6,220 bases of DNA from Candidatus Thorarchaeota archaeon (lineage in GTDB: Archaea; Asgardarchaeota; Thorarchaeia; Thorarchaeales; Thorarchaeaceae), in contig JAEOUL010000092.1 of assembly GCA_016839345.1 (NCBI GenBank), positions 1 through 6,220 of the forward strand. The letters are read 5' to 3'. Below, one piece after another: positions 1-5,743 of this stretch. A program made the translations under genes and the position numbers. Below the pieces are notes generated by a model. It worked only from the letters and a program-made list of their open reading frames with translations, did no database searches and was not told the DNA's origin. Within the stretch, counting starts at the first letter, position 1; every line of letters starts with the position of its first letter.

Positions 1-281
1 ACTTGATCACCCTGCTTAAACCGTGTCACTTCTTCGCCAACCGCCTCAACTTCGCCAGCAAATTCGTGACCCAATATCTTGTTCCTTCCGAGTCCACCCA
101 TGAAAAGACCAAAAACCAATCTGACAGGGAGTTTCATCCTTCGAAGAAACGCGTCGCCAAATGTTACAGTTGTTGCATGAATCTTCACCAAAATTTCGTT
201 TGATTTTGGACTTGGCTTTTCTATATCTATGATCTGAAGTCCTTCCGGTGGTCCATATTTTGTAACTACAGCAGCCTTCAT
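1..281 (-). CDS. MDR-family NAD(P)-dependent alcohol dehydrogenase / quinone oxidoreductase, N-terminal part (cut at left edge)
   Basis: Reading from ATG at 281 towards position 1 gives 93 codons without a stop, beginning MKAAVVTKYGPPEGLQIIDI and ending in a GDQV-type motif. This is the GroES-like catalytic domain of the medium-chain dehydrogenase/reductase superfamily. The KPSPKSNEILVKI strand and the GHEFAGEVEAVG motif (about residues 71-82) are diagnostic. The Cys that carries the catalytic zinc in classical alcohol dehydrogenases is absent (TVTFGD, about residues 39-44), so a zinc-independent, quinone-oxidoreductase-like enzyme reducing enones, quinones or carbonyls with NAD(P)H is expected. 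The nucleotide-binding domain lies outside the window. The start is set by a GAGGAG ribosome site 7 nt upstream and by the usual family N-terminus. The gene is divergent from the carboxylesterase. The right-edge gene belongs to the same subfamily. Family call is firm; substrate unknown. Confidence 0.92.
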   Translation of the reverse strand, partial: MKAAVVTKYGPPEGLQIIDIEKPSPKSNEILVKIHATTVTFGDAFLRRMKLPVRLVFGLFMGGLGRNKILGHEFAGEVEAVGEEVTRFKQGDQ

Positions 282-288
282 GAATCAT

Positions 289-294
289 CTCCTC
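289..294 (-). promoter_or_regulatory. Shine-Dalgarno site of the left MDR gene
   Basis: Read on the minus strand this is GAGGAG, separated by 7 nt from the ATG at 281. It fixes that start. A competing ATG at 288 lies inside the spacer in another frame and gives only an unrelated 80-residue reading. Confidence 0.75.
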
Positions 295-327
295 AAAGAC
301 TGGTTGTCACATTCAGAGTGGTCCTTC

Positions 328-337
328 GTTAAATATC
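328..337. promoter_or_regulatory. TATA-like promoter element in the divergent intergenic region
   Basis: GTTAAATATC lies in the 131-bp gap between the divergent MDR and carboxylesterase genes. On the plus strand the TTAAATA core resembles the archaeal TATA consensus (TTTAWATA) and would place transcription starts near 355-360, before the esterase start at 413. On the minus strand the box ends 46 nt before the MDR ATG. No convincing purine-rich BRE precedes it. As a bacterial promoter it fits poorly: TTGTCA at 304-309 would stand about 19-20 bp from a -10-like TTAAAT/TAAATA. The same 10-mer recurs at 4620-4629. Direction and function are inferred. Confidence 0.35.
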
Positions 338-378
338 ATTACTAAAGAAAGACAATTATCAGGGAGTCAATATCTTAC

Positions 379-396
379 CAGTCAACAAAATGACTG
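379..396. promoter_or_regulatory. Short inverted repeat upstream of the carboxylesterase (possible operator or leader hairpin)
   Basis: CAGTCA (379-384), a 6-nt spacer ACAAAA, then TGACTG (391-396) form a perfect 6-bp dyad. It lies downstream of the TATA-like box and about 16 nt before the GTG start, so it could bind a dimeric regulator or fold in the 5' leader near the ribosome site. A 6-bp dyad can arise by chance. Confidence 0.3.
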
Positions 397-400
397 CCGC

Positions 401-415
401 TGGTGTTATACTGTG
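401..415 (+). repeat. Direct repeat copy 1 flanking the carboxylesterase gene
   Basis: TGGTGTTATA-C-TGTG matches TGGTGTTATA-G-TGTG at 2136-2150 in 14 of 15 positions, in the same orientation. This copy overlaps the esterase start codon and contains a GGTG that can serve as ribosome site. Together the copies bracket the gene almost exactly. Confidence 0.4.
402..405 (+). promoter_or_regulatory. GGTG-type ribosome site supporting the GTG start at 413
   Basis: GGTG, complementary to the CACC of the anti-Shine-Dalgarno sequence, stands 7 nt before GTG at 413. No equivalent site stands at proper spacing before the in-frame ATG at 425, which is why the GTG is preferred. It is only four bases, so support is modest. 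Confidence 0.4.
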
Positions 416-2134
416 TCACTGATAATGAAATTAGGTGCTCTATTCTCGCCTCTTATTAGATTAGGCTACTCTGCGAAAAGAGCTATCTCTTCACCAATCA
501 AACGTTATTTTGCACCAAAGCCATCAGACCATGCCTACAAGATCGGTGATTGGAATAATGATGCAATTGTCCAAACAAAGTACGGTCTGGTTTCTGGTTA
601 CTCAGATAAAGACACTTGGTGCTGGAAAGGAATTCCTTACGCGACTCCTCCGGTAGGAGAACTTAGGTGGAAGGCTCCTATTGATCCTGTCCCTTGGCTT
701 GGAATTCGTAAGACGAGAAAATTTGGGAACTCTGCAGCACAAGTAATGCTATTTCTTGGTCCAATGGGTTCAGAAGACTGTCTCTACCTCAATATTTGGC
801 GGCCAAAAAGCTCAGAAACAGAGTTACCGGTTTACTTGTATATACACGGTGGCGGAAATTCCATTGGCACATCAGACACATCTTCATATTATGGTAATGC
901 GGTAGCTGGAAAGTCAAACTTACTTTATGTTTCTGTCAACTACCGTCTCGGGGCAATGGGGTGGTTTATGCACCCAGCTGTGACGGGAAATGGTTCTCCA
1001 GAAGATCAGAGTGGGAATTATGGGACTCTTGATCTTGTGAAATCCTTAGAATGGGTAAGGGACAACATTAGCTCTTTTGGCGGAAACCCAAACAATGTTA
1101 CAGTTGCGGGTGAATCTGGAGGTGCTTTCAATGTACTATCACTTCTAGTTTCACCAATCGCAAAGGGACTCTTCCACCGTGCAGTTGTTGAAAGTGGCCT
1201 TTCACTCATCTGGAGTCCTGAGGTGGCAAAAGCCCAAAGCGAGAGGCTTCTCATGGCTCTCCTACTGAAGGATCGAAAAGCCAAGAACGAGGAAGAAGCT
1301 CAACAGGTCATCAGTAAGATGCGAAATGATGAGATTAACGCGTATTTCATGTCAAAATCAGCCTTTACAATCTCGAAGAACATCCCCGCTAGAGATTTTG
1401 GAATGGCTGAGTGGCGAACCATCTTTACTGATGGAACTGTGATACCAAGGGAGGGATACGACATCTTCTCTTCTGGAGAGTGGGCAAGCAAAGTCCCAGT
1501 AATTATTGGTTGCACAAAGGATGAAATGAAACTCTTCGGGTGGTTCAGAAAGGATCCGCCATTGAATACACGAGAATATGATCTGGTCTGGAAATACCAT
1601 TCCATGTTGTGGCGTGCAAACGGGGTAGATGAAGTAGTAAGCAAAATGACTTCTCGCAGCGATGTGCCGGTCTATGTCTATAGGTTCGACTGGGGGAGTA
1701 TGGATGAAAATGGAAATAGTGTTCTTCCAGGAAACAAAGGCCGAGATTTTGGTGCGCATCATGCGGCTGAGATTCCCTTCTTTTTGGGAATGGGCGAGGT
1801 GGATTTGGCTTTGTTGACAGGGAAGACACACAGCAAGGAGAACCAACCAGGTCGTGAGAAATTAACCGACCTCTGTATGGGTTATCTTGCCAATTTCGCC
1901 AAGTCAGGAAATCCCAACCATGAAGACTTGCCTAATTGGCCAGCCTGGGACAACTCTGAAGGACTCGACAAAGTAATCGTTCTTGATGCAGGTATTGACG
2001 ACTTGCGAATATCATACTTGAAGGAAAAAATCACTACTCAGAATGTGATAGAACTTGTAGATTCTGAGCTCGAAGAGCCTGAACGGGGATATGTGAAGGC
2101 TTTGCTTGATGATTTCATACCTTTGAGAAAATGA
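413..2134 (+). CDS. Type-B carboxylesterase (para-nitrobenzyl-esterase-like, alpha/beta-hydrolase fold)
   Basis: A complete 573-residue enzyme of the carboxylesterase type-B (COesterase) family, expected to hydrolyse carboxylic esters. The family signatures are in order: a GIPYATPPVGELRW block (residues 73-86); SEDCLYLNIWRP (120-131); the oxyanion-hole HGGG (145-148); NYRLGAMGW (176-184); DQSGNYGTLD (198-207); the nucleophile elbow GESGG (233-237) with Ser235; the acid Glu371 in GCTKDE; and the catalytic His, best placed at His450 in GAHHAAE. The full triad suggests an active enzyme. Length is normal for bacterial or archaeal members. The first 33 residues are basic and amphipathic, with no clear signal peptide or lipobox, so it is probably cytoplasmic. 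Start is GTG at 413 with GGTG upstream; ATG at 425 (four residues shorter) is the alternative. It faces the large hydrolase gene convergently and has its own upstream region. Natural substrate is unknown. Confidence 0.95.
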   Translation: MSLIMKLGALFSPLIRLGYSAKRAISSPIKRYFAPKPSDHAYKIGDWNNDAIVQTKYGLVSGYSDKDTWCWKGIPYATPPVGELRWKAPIDPVPWLGIRKTRKFGNSAAQVMLFLGPMGSEDCLYLNIWRPKSSETELPVYLYIHGGGNSIGTSDTSSYYGNAVAGKSNLLYVSVNYRLGAMGWFMHPAVTGNGSPEDQSGNYGTLDLVKSLEWVRDNISSFGGNPNNVTVAGESGGAFNVLSLLVSPIAKGLFHRAVVESGLSLIWSPEVAKAQSERLLMALLLKDRKAKNEEEAQQVISKMRNDEINAYFMSKSAFTISKNIPARDFGMAEWRTIFTDGTVIPREGYDIFSSGEWASKVPVIIGCTKDEMKLFGWFRKDPPLNTREYDLVWKYHSMLWRANGVDEVVSKMTSRSDVPVYVYRFDWGSMDENGNSVLPGNKGRDFGAHHAAEIPFFLGMGEVDLALLTGKTHSKENQPGREKLTDLCMGYLANFAKSGNPNHEDLPNWPAWDNSEGLDKVIVLDAGIDDLRISYLKEKITTQNVIELVDSELEEPERGYVKALLDDFIPLRK

Positions 2135-2135
2135 T

Positions 2136-2150
2136 TGGTGTTATAGTGTG
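2136..2150 (+). repeat. Direct repeat copy 2 flanking the carboxylesterase gene
   Basis: The second copy of the 15-bp motif at 401-415, with one mismatch. It begins 2 bp after the esterase stop codon and lies just before the hairpin at 2157-2182. It could be a trace of insertion, a protein-binding site, or coincidence. Confidence 0.4.
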
Positions 2151-2156
2151 ACAAAT

Positions 2157-2182
2157 CGGGCTGAAATCCCATATTCAGCCCG
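2157..2182. terminator. Hairpin between convergent genes (possible bidirectional terminator)
   Basis: CGGGCTGAA (2157-2165) and TTCAGCCCG (2174-2182) form a perfect, GC-rich 9-bp stem with an 8-nt loop. Flanking CAAA and TTTG can add four pairs if one T is bulged. It fills the 55-bp gap between the stops of the esterase (2134) and the large hydrolase (2190), the usual place for a shared terminator. Only three T residues follow the stem on either strand, so it is not a canonical bacterial intrinsic terminator. It could instead stabilise both 3' ends. Confidence 0.55.
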
Positions 2183-2189
2183 TTTGACA

Positions 2190-4652
2190 TTACAATCGGT
2201 CTTTTAGAATCTCATTGATTATATCTATTGTATTTTCAGCAATCCTTGTCGATAGTGCTTTTTGGATAGTTTTCTTCGCTAGTCTGTAAGCTCCTCCTGC
2301 CTCAACTTCGAGTTCCAAGAAGACTCCAATACCTGAAGCTGTATCTTCAAAACTTATTGTATAGACAGTATTGATAGGAGTGGAGGGGACAAGTTGGAAT
2401 TTTGTAGAACGATCAGTTCTAGTTCCTATTTCAACGGTTGAAATTTCTACTCCCCGCTCCACAGTAGTTCGTTGCACAACCTTCTCAACGAATTTGTCCA
2501 TGAATTCTTGAAAATCAGCTGGTGCCTCCTTCAATTCGAGAATTAGTTCCTTACCATCCTCCTCCTTTTTCTTGCCTTCGACAACCACCCTCACACGTCC
2601 AATGTTCTGGACTCGTGCATAAGGAGTTTCAGGATCACCTTGCCGATGCAGTGTTGCACGAAGAGCTGGGAAGTAAGTGCCGCCCTCAGAGAAGGTATAA
2701 GTGGTTTCCACCTTCACACGACTGCTTTTTGTGTTTTTGAGCTTGTGCACTTCAGGATAGTCTCCGTTGCCTTCGAAATCCCATTCCGCACCAACTATTG
2801 AACCGACATTTGGTGGTGCTTCGATTTCTGCGGAGAATTTGACTTTCTTCCCTGCCTTGACCTTTGCATGAACACTTCCATTTACTCTAACAGTTATCAC
2901 GGGTTGCACGCCTTTACGATCTGAAGCTTTGGGTGGAACGTGCACTTGGCCATCTACCACTTTGTAGGAGGTGCTAACAGGAGGAGCCACACCCTTCTCA
3001 ACCCATGCGGCCACGTCGCGCAGTGCTTGCTGCAACACGCCGCCGTAGTTGATGATTCTTGTGGTTATTATCGGAGGTGAATCGAGTGGTGTGATTACTG
3101 GAGGAGTGTGTAGTGCATTATCAATATACCATAGTCGATAGTTGTCCTCGAAACGATTTCCCAGTGCATCTTTCACCTTCGAGCGATACCAGTCAGCCTG
3201 CCAAGCATATGCGATTTCGTCTATAATCATCTGTACAACAATCATCTTGCCCTTGAACTTGCCTGATTGGATAGAACCAGCACCTGTGTCAGCTCTAAAC
3301 TCCTCAGTTCGTTGTGGATACAAGGGGGCACCATCTGCATCTCTGAAATAATCATAGACATAGTATTCACGTGATGGGAGCTGGTGGCGATGATATGTTT
3401 GAGAAGCAAGATACACAGAGTTGTCAATCTCCACTTTGTCTCCATCTTTGAGACCCGCGAGACCACGAAAGTTTTCCTCGCCAAAGCCAATCATGACCAT
3501 ATTATCGAATCCCCCTGCAATGTAACATACACGACCCTCAGCATCACCGCTCTTCACGAATATTGAAGCTCCTTGAAGGTCGCCCTCTGGCACATCCTCT
3601 ATCATCAATGCAGCAGGGACTTCTATGTCACCTTTTGCCCCAGCAGAATATGCTACTGGAATGCCCATCTCCATCAGGTCTTTTGCCATCAACGTTTTGT
3701 TGATGGTCGTTTCGTGATGGATTCGATAGGGCTCGAGAGACTCGGGTTTGTCAGCACCTAAGTAGCCGGGCACTTTCCAAAAATCATCAAAGTATGTAGG
3801 ATCGCGTTTAATTATCTGGTCAAATAAGGAGGTCAATACTCCTGTGTACCCGAATGCAATCATCCTATAATGGAACCAAGCACGCGGTGGAAATCCCATC
3901 ATTGTTGCTTCTTCGAGAGCCGCACGTTCCTCTTCATTCAAGCTAGTATACATGTCGCCGCTACCGCCAGGCTCAACTGCATCAACAATGGAAGGCATCT
4001 TATCTTTCAGTATACGCATCGCATGAGCCTGTACTGAGAAGTTGTGAGGAATGGCTATTGGTGTAGCATGAATGAAGGGAACAACGCCATCCCAGACGCC
4101 ATCTGTGTTCTCGATGCAGCTGATGGTCTTGAATGCCCCGCCACTTCCGCCCCAAGCATAACCATAGGGACGGTGGTCGCCATACATCTCAGAGGCCAAG
4201 ACACGGGAATACTTCGCAACTGCAGCACTGGTCCTATACCCGACAATTGTAGGATCATCACCAGTGAACATGTCCATCCGACCTAGGTTTGATATCACGA
4301 GGTAGCCGCCGCTGTCGATGGCAAAGCCTATCGAGTAGCTTGATGACTGAGCTCCTGGAGACTCCGCAGTATATTCATCTCCCGATATCGGTTGGATATA
4401 CTGGAAAAACCGTCCTTCGTACTGCTCCTTTGGTGGGAAATAGAAGGAGAATCGGGCATCTGTACCCTTGAATCCTCCATGTACATACCGATGGCGTACG
4501 GGTTCATCCCTCCACTTGTCCGTATCCACATATGGTTCAGTGAAAAGTGGGTCGCTTTCCTCCATAATTATGCACCTTCTTTCCGACTCTAAGAAACGAA
4601 AAGAAGTATGCCATCCCCAGTTAAATATCCTGATTATCAAGGATGGTTTCAT
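2190..4652 (-). CDS. Large multidomain alpha/beta hydrolase with inserted domain, PKD-like domain and unassigned C-terminal domain
   Basis: 820 residues from ATG 4652 (791 from ATG 4565). An alpha/beta-hydrolase core occupies about residues 35-330 and 425-520. The nucleophile elbow is GGSGG with Ser170 in GYAWGGSGGAF; likely acid is Asp478 (QMIIDE) and likely base His515 (DNALH), with the tannase-like spacing of a long insertion between strands. That insertion (about 340-424) looks like a small beta domain ending in NSVYLASQTYHRHQ, followed by a YPQR motif (445-448). A PKD-like Ig domain follows (about 582-692, with AEWDFEGNG and GGTYFPALR). Residues 700-820 form a further domain ending in a basic amphipathic helix, which I do not recognise. 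Ester or amide hydrolysis of a bulky substrate is plausible; no named function can be given. No signal peptide is visible. The ATG overlaps the upstream hydrolase stop as ATGA with AGGAG 5 nt upstream, indicating coupling. The first 29 residues look non-coding, so Met30 is a serious alternative start. Confidence 0.9.
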   Translation of the reverse strand: MKPSLIIRIFNWGWHTSFRFLESERRCIIMEESDPLFTEPYVDTDKWRDEPVRHRYVHGGFKGTDARFSFYFPPKEQYEGRFFQYIQPISGDEYTAESPGAQSSSYSIGFAIDSGGYLVISNLGRMDMFTGDDPTIVGYRTSAAVAKYSRVLASEMYGDHRPYGYAWGGSGGAFKTISCIENTDGVWDGVVPFIHATPIAIPHNFSVQAHAMRILKDKMPSIVDAVEPGGSGDMYTSLNEEERAALEEATMMGFPPRAWFHYRMIAFGYTGVLTSLFDQIIKRDPTYFDDFWKVPGYLGADKPESLEPYRIHHETTINKTLMAKDLMEMGIPVAYSAGAKGDIEVPAALMIEDVPEGDLQGASIFVKSGDAEGRVCYIAGGFDNMVMIGFGEENFRGLAGLKDGDKVEIDNSVYLASQTYHRHQLPSREYYVYDYFRDADGAPLYPQRTEEFRADTGAGSIQSGKFKGKMIVVQMIIDEIAYAWQADWYRSKVKDALGNRFEDNYRLWYIDNALHTPPVITPLDSPPIITTRIINYGGVLQQALRDVAAWVEKGVAPPVSTSYKVVDGQVHVPPKASDRKGVQPVITVRVNGSVHAKVKAGKKVKFSAEIEAPPNVGSIVGAEWDFEGNGDYPEVHKLKNTKSSRVKVETTYTFSEGGTYFPALRATLHRQGDPETPYARVQNIGRVRVVVEGKKKEEDGKELILELKEAPADFQEFMDKFVEKVVQRTTVERGVEISTVEIGTRTDRSTKFQLVPSTPINTVYTISFEDTASGIGVFLELEVEAGGAYRLAKKTIQKALSTRIAENTIDIINEILKDRL
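4573..4579 (-). promoter_or_regulatory. Alternative ribosome site of the large hydrolase (for ATG at 4565)
   Basis: On the minus strand GAAGGTG stands 7 nt before ATG 4565 (Met30 of the long reading), which begins MEESDPLFTEP. The site is as good as the one before ATG 4652 and would give a 791-residue protein without the odd Trp/Phe/Arg-rich leader. Confidence 0.45.
4620..4629 (-). promoter_or_regulatory. TATA-like element repeated before the alternative start of the large hydrolase
   Basis: Read on the minus strand this is GATATTTAAC, identical to the element before the left MDR gene (337-328). It ends 54 nt before ATG 4565, against 46 nt before the MDR ATG. If used, it would be an internal operon promoter for a leader-bearing 791-residue product. 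A shared 10-mer in 6 kb is expected by chance, so only the similar placement is suggestive. Confidence 0.2.
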
Positions 4653-5743
4653 TGATTCTCCTGATTTTCTTTCAAAACAACATCAATCAAAGTGTTGAGG
4701 TACTTCTCCTTTTCTTCTAACATCACGTAGTGTGCTGAGTGTTCGAATATGACAAGTCTTTTCCCTCTGTCAGCATTTAATTGATCGAAGAAATCTTCCA
4801 CAACGACTGTAGGGGTGATCATATCGTGTTTGCCTTCAAAGAAGAATATGGGAACTTTAATCGAATCTATCTCTCTTGTAAAATTGACTTCTGCCAGTTC
4901 CTTCCACAAAGCATACGTTGTGAAATTCCGTCCTTTTCCCCTTAGAGTTCTAATTCCTTCCAACAATGAATATTCAGGTGAAGTCAAATAGGGTAGAACG
5001 AGCCCAATCATTTTCCCAAAGGAAAAATCGGCTATCATTCCTCCATATCGAACAATATAGTTGGCTTTTTCCCATAGCTTTTTAGGAGTTTCATAGGGTG
5101 GAAGTCCAATTCCTTCAATCGCAGCTTGATGTTTTTCATTACCTAATTTTTTCGCTTCTTCAACAATGAAATTGTAGTTTATTGTTTCATGCTCACAGTC
5201 GTTGATAATTTGCGCTGCTCCGACATAGGCACGAATTTTTTCTGGATATTTATGAGCTGTTTTAATTCCGATCACTGTTCCTGATGAGTGCGCGACAATG
5301 AAGACTTTAGGAGTGTCAAACCTATTTCGCAAATAGTCAATTAATTCGTTACAATCTTCGACTAGTCTGTCTAGGGTCATCGAATCAACCGGGATGCTGG
5401 AACTATATGATTTTCCTGCGCCTCGCTGATCCCAATGAACCACTGTGAAATGTTTTATCAGCTCAGCATCCAATCTTCGGGAACTTGACATACCTACTGA
5501 AGGTTCACCAGGACCGCCATGTAAGAAAATCAAGACTGGGTTTTTCTGGTCCATACCTCTGATGAATATCCATTGCTTCAAATCTCCGAGTGTAATCTCC
5601 TCCAATGAGCTTATTCCATTTGGTGTTTCTATTCTTGTTGAATATCTCAAATAGATCTTATACAGAAGTAAACTGAAAAAACACAGCAGAAATAAAACTG
5701 ATACACCGATAATGGCTAGTAAGAAGATATTCATGTTAGTCAT
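4649..5743 (-). CDS. Membrane-anchored alpha/beta hydrolase, proline-iminopeptidase-like (S33-type)
   Basis: 364 residues from ATG 5743 (361 from ATG 5734). Residues about 5-32 form one strong hydrophobic segment followed by Lys/Arg, a signal anchor that would leave the catalytic domain tethered to the membrane, probably on the outer face. The catalytic part shows HGGPG (75-79, oxyanion hole), DQRGAGKS (105-112) and the nucleophile elbow AHSSG (151-155) with Ser153. Asp307 in EGKHD and His338 in EHSAH complete the triad. HGGPG with DQRGxGxS is typical of prolyl aminopeptidases, but many relatives act on other amides or esters, so the substrate is open. The first Gly of GxSxG is Ala, a known tolerated variant. 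The reading frame extends to 5809, but those 22 codons overlap the MDR gene in another frame and are spurious. The start overlaps the MDR stop (ATGACTAA) and the stop overlaps the next start (ATGA), so it is the middle gene of an operon. Confidence 0.93.
   Translation of the reverse strand: MTNMNIFLLAIIGVSVLFLLCFFSLLLYKIYLRYSTRIETPNGISSLEEITLGDLKQWIFIRGMDQKNPVLIFLHGGPGEPSVGMSSSRRLDAELIKHFTVVHWDQRGAGKSYSSSIPVDSMTLDRLVEDCNELIDYLRNRFDTPKVFIVAHSSGTVIGIKTAHKYPEKIRAYVGAAQIINDCEHETINYNFIVEEAKKLGNEKHQAAIEGIGLPPYETPKKLWEKANYIVRYGGMIADFSFGKMIGLVLPYLTSPEYSLLEGIRTLRGKGRNFTTYALWKELAEVNFTREIDSIKVPIFFFEGKHDMITPTVVVEDFFDQLNADRGKRLVIFEHSAHYVMLEEKEKYLNTLIDVVLKENQENQ
4658..4662 (-). promoter_or_regulatory. AGGAG ribosome site at the overlapping hydrolase junction
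   Basis: AGGAG on the minus strand, 5 nt before ATG 4652, lies inside the last codons of the upstream membrane hydrolase, whose TGA overlaps this ATG. This is the classic arrangement for translational coupling and supports the long start. Confidence 0.5.

Noticed and set aside
3..203. 66-residue plus-strand open frame at the left edge
   Set aside because: It is antisense to the MDR fragment, whose GroES-like motifs are clear.
46..288. 80-residue minus-strand open frame starting at ATG 288
   Set aside because: It overlaps the MDR gene in another frame; its ATG lies between the GAGGAG site and the correct ATG at 281, and its protein resembles nothing.
390..421. Ten-residue leader peptide (ATG 390 to TGA) ahead of the esterase
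   Set aside because: It overlaps the esterase start and lacks a ribosome site, and it has no run of codons typical of attenuation leaders.
1300..1846. Several overlapping minus-strand open frames (up to 162 residues) inside the carboxylesterase
   Set aside because: They lie opposite a gene with every family motif intact, have no family features, and read as low-quality antisense translations.
2522..4698. Plus-strand open frames of 60-80 residues opposite the large hydrolase
   Set aside because: They are shadows of the 820-residue gene, with no family motif of their own.
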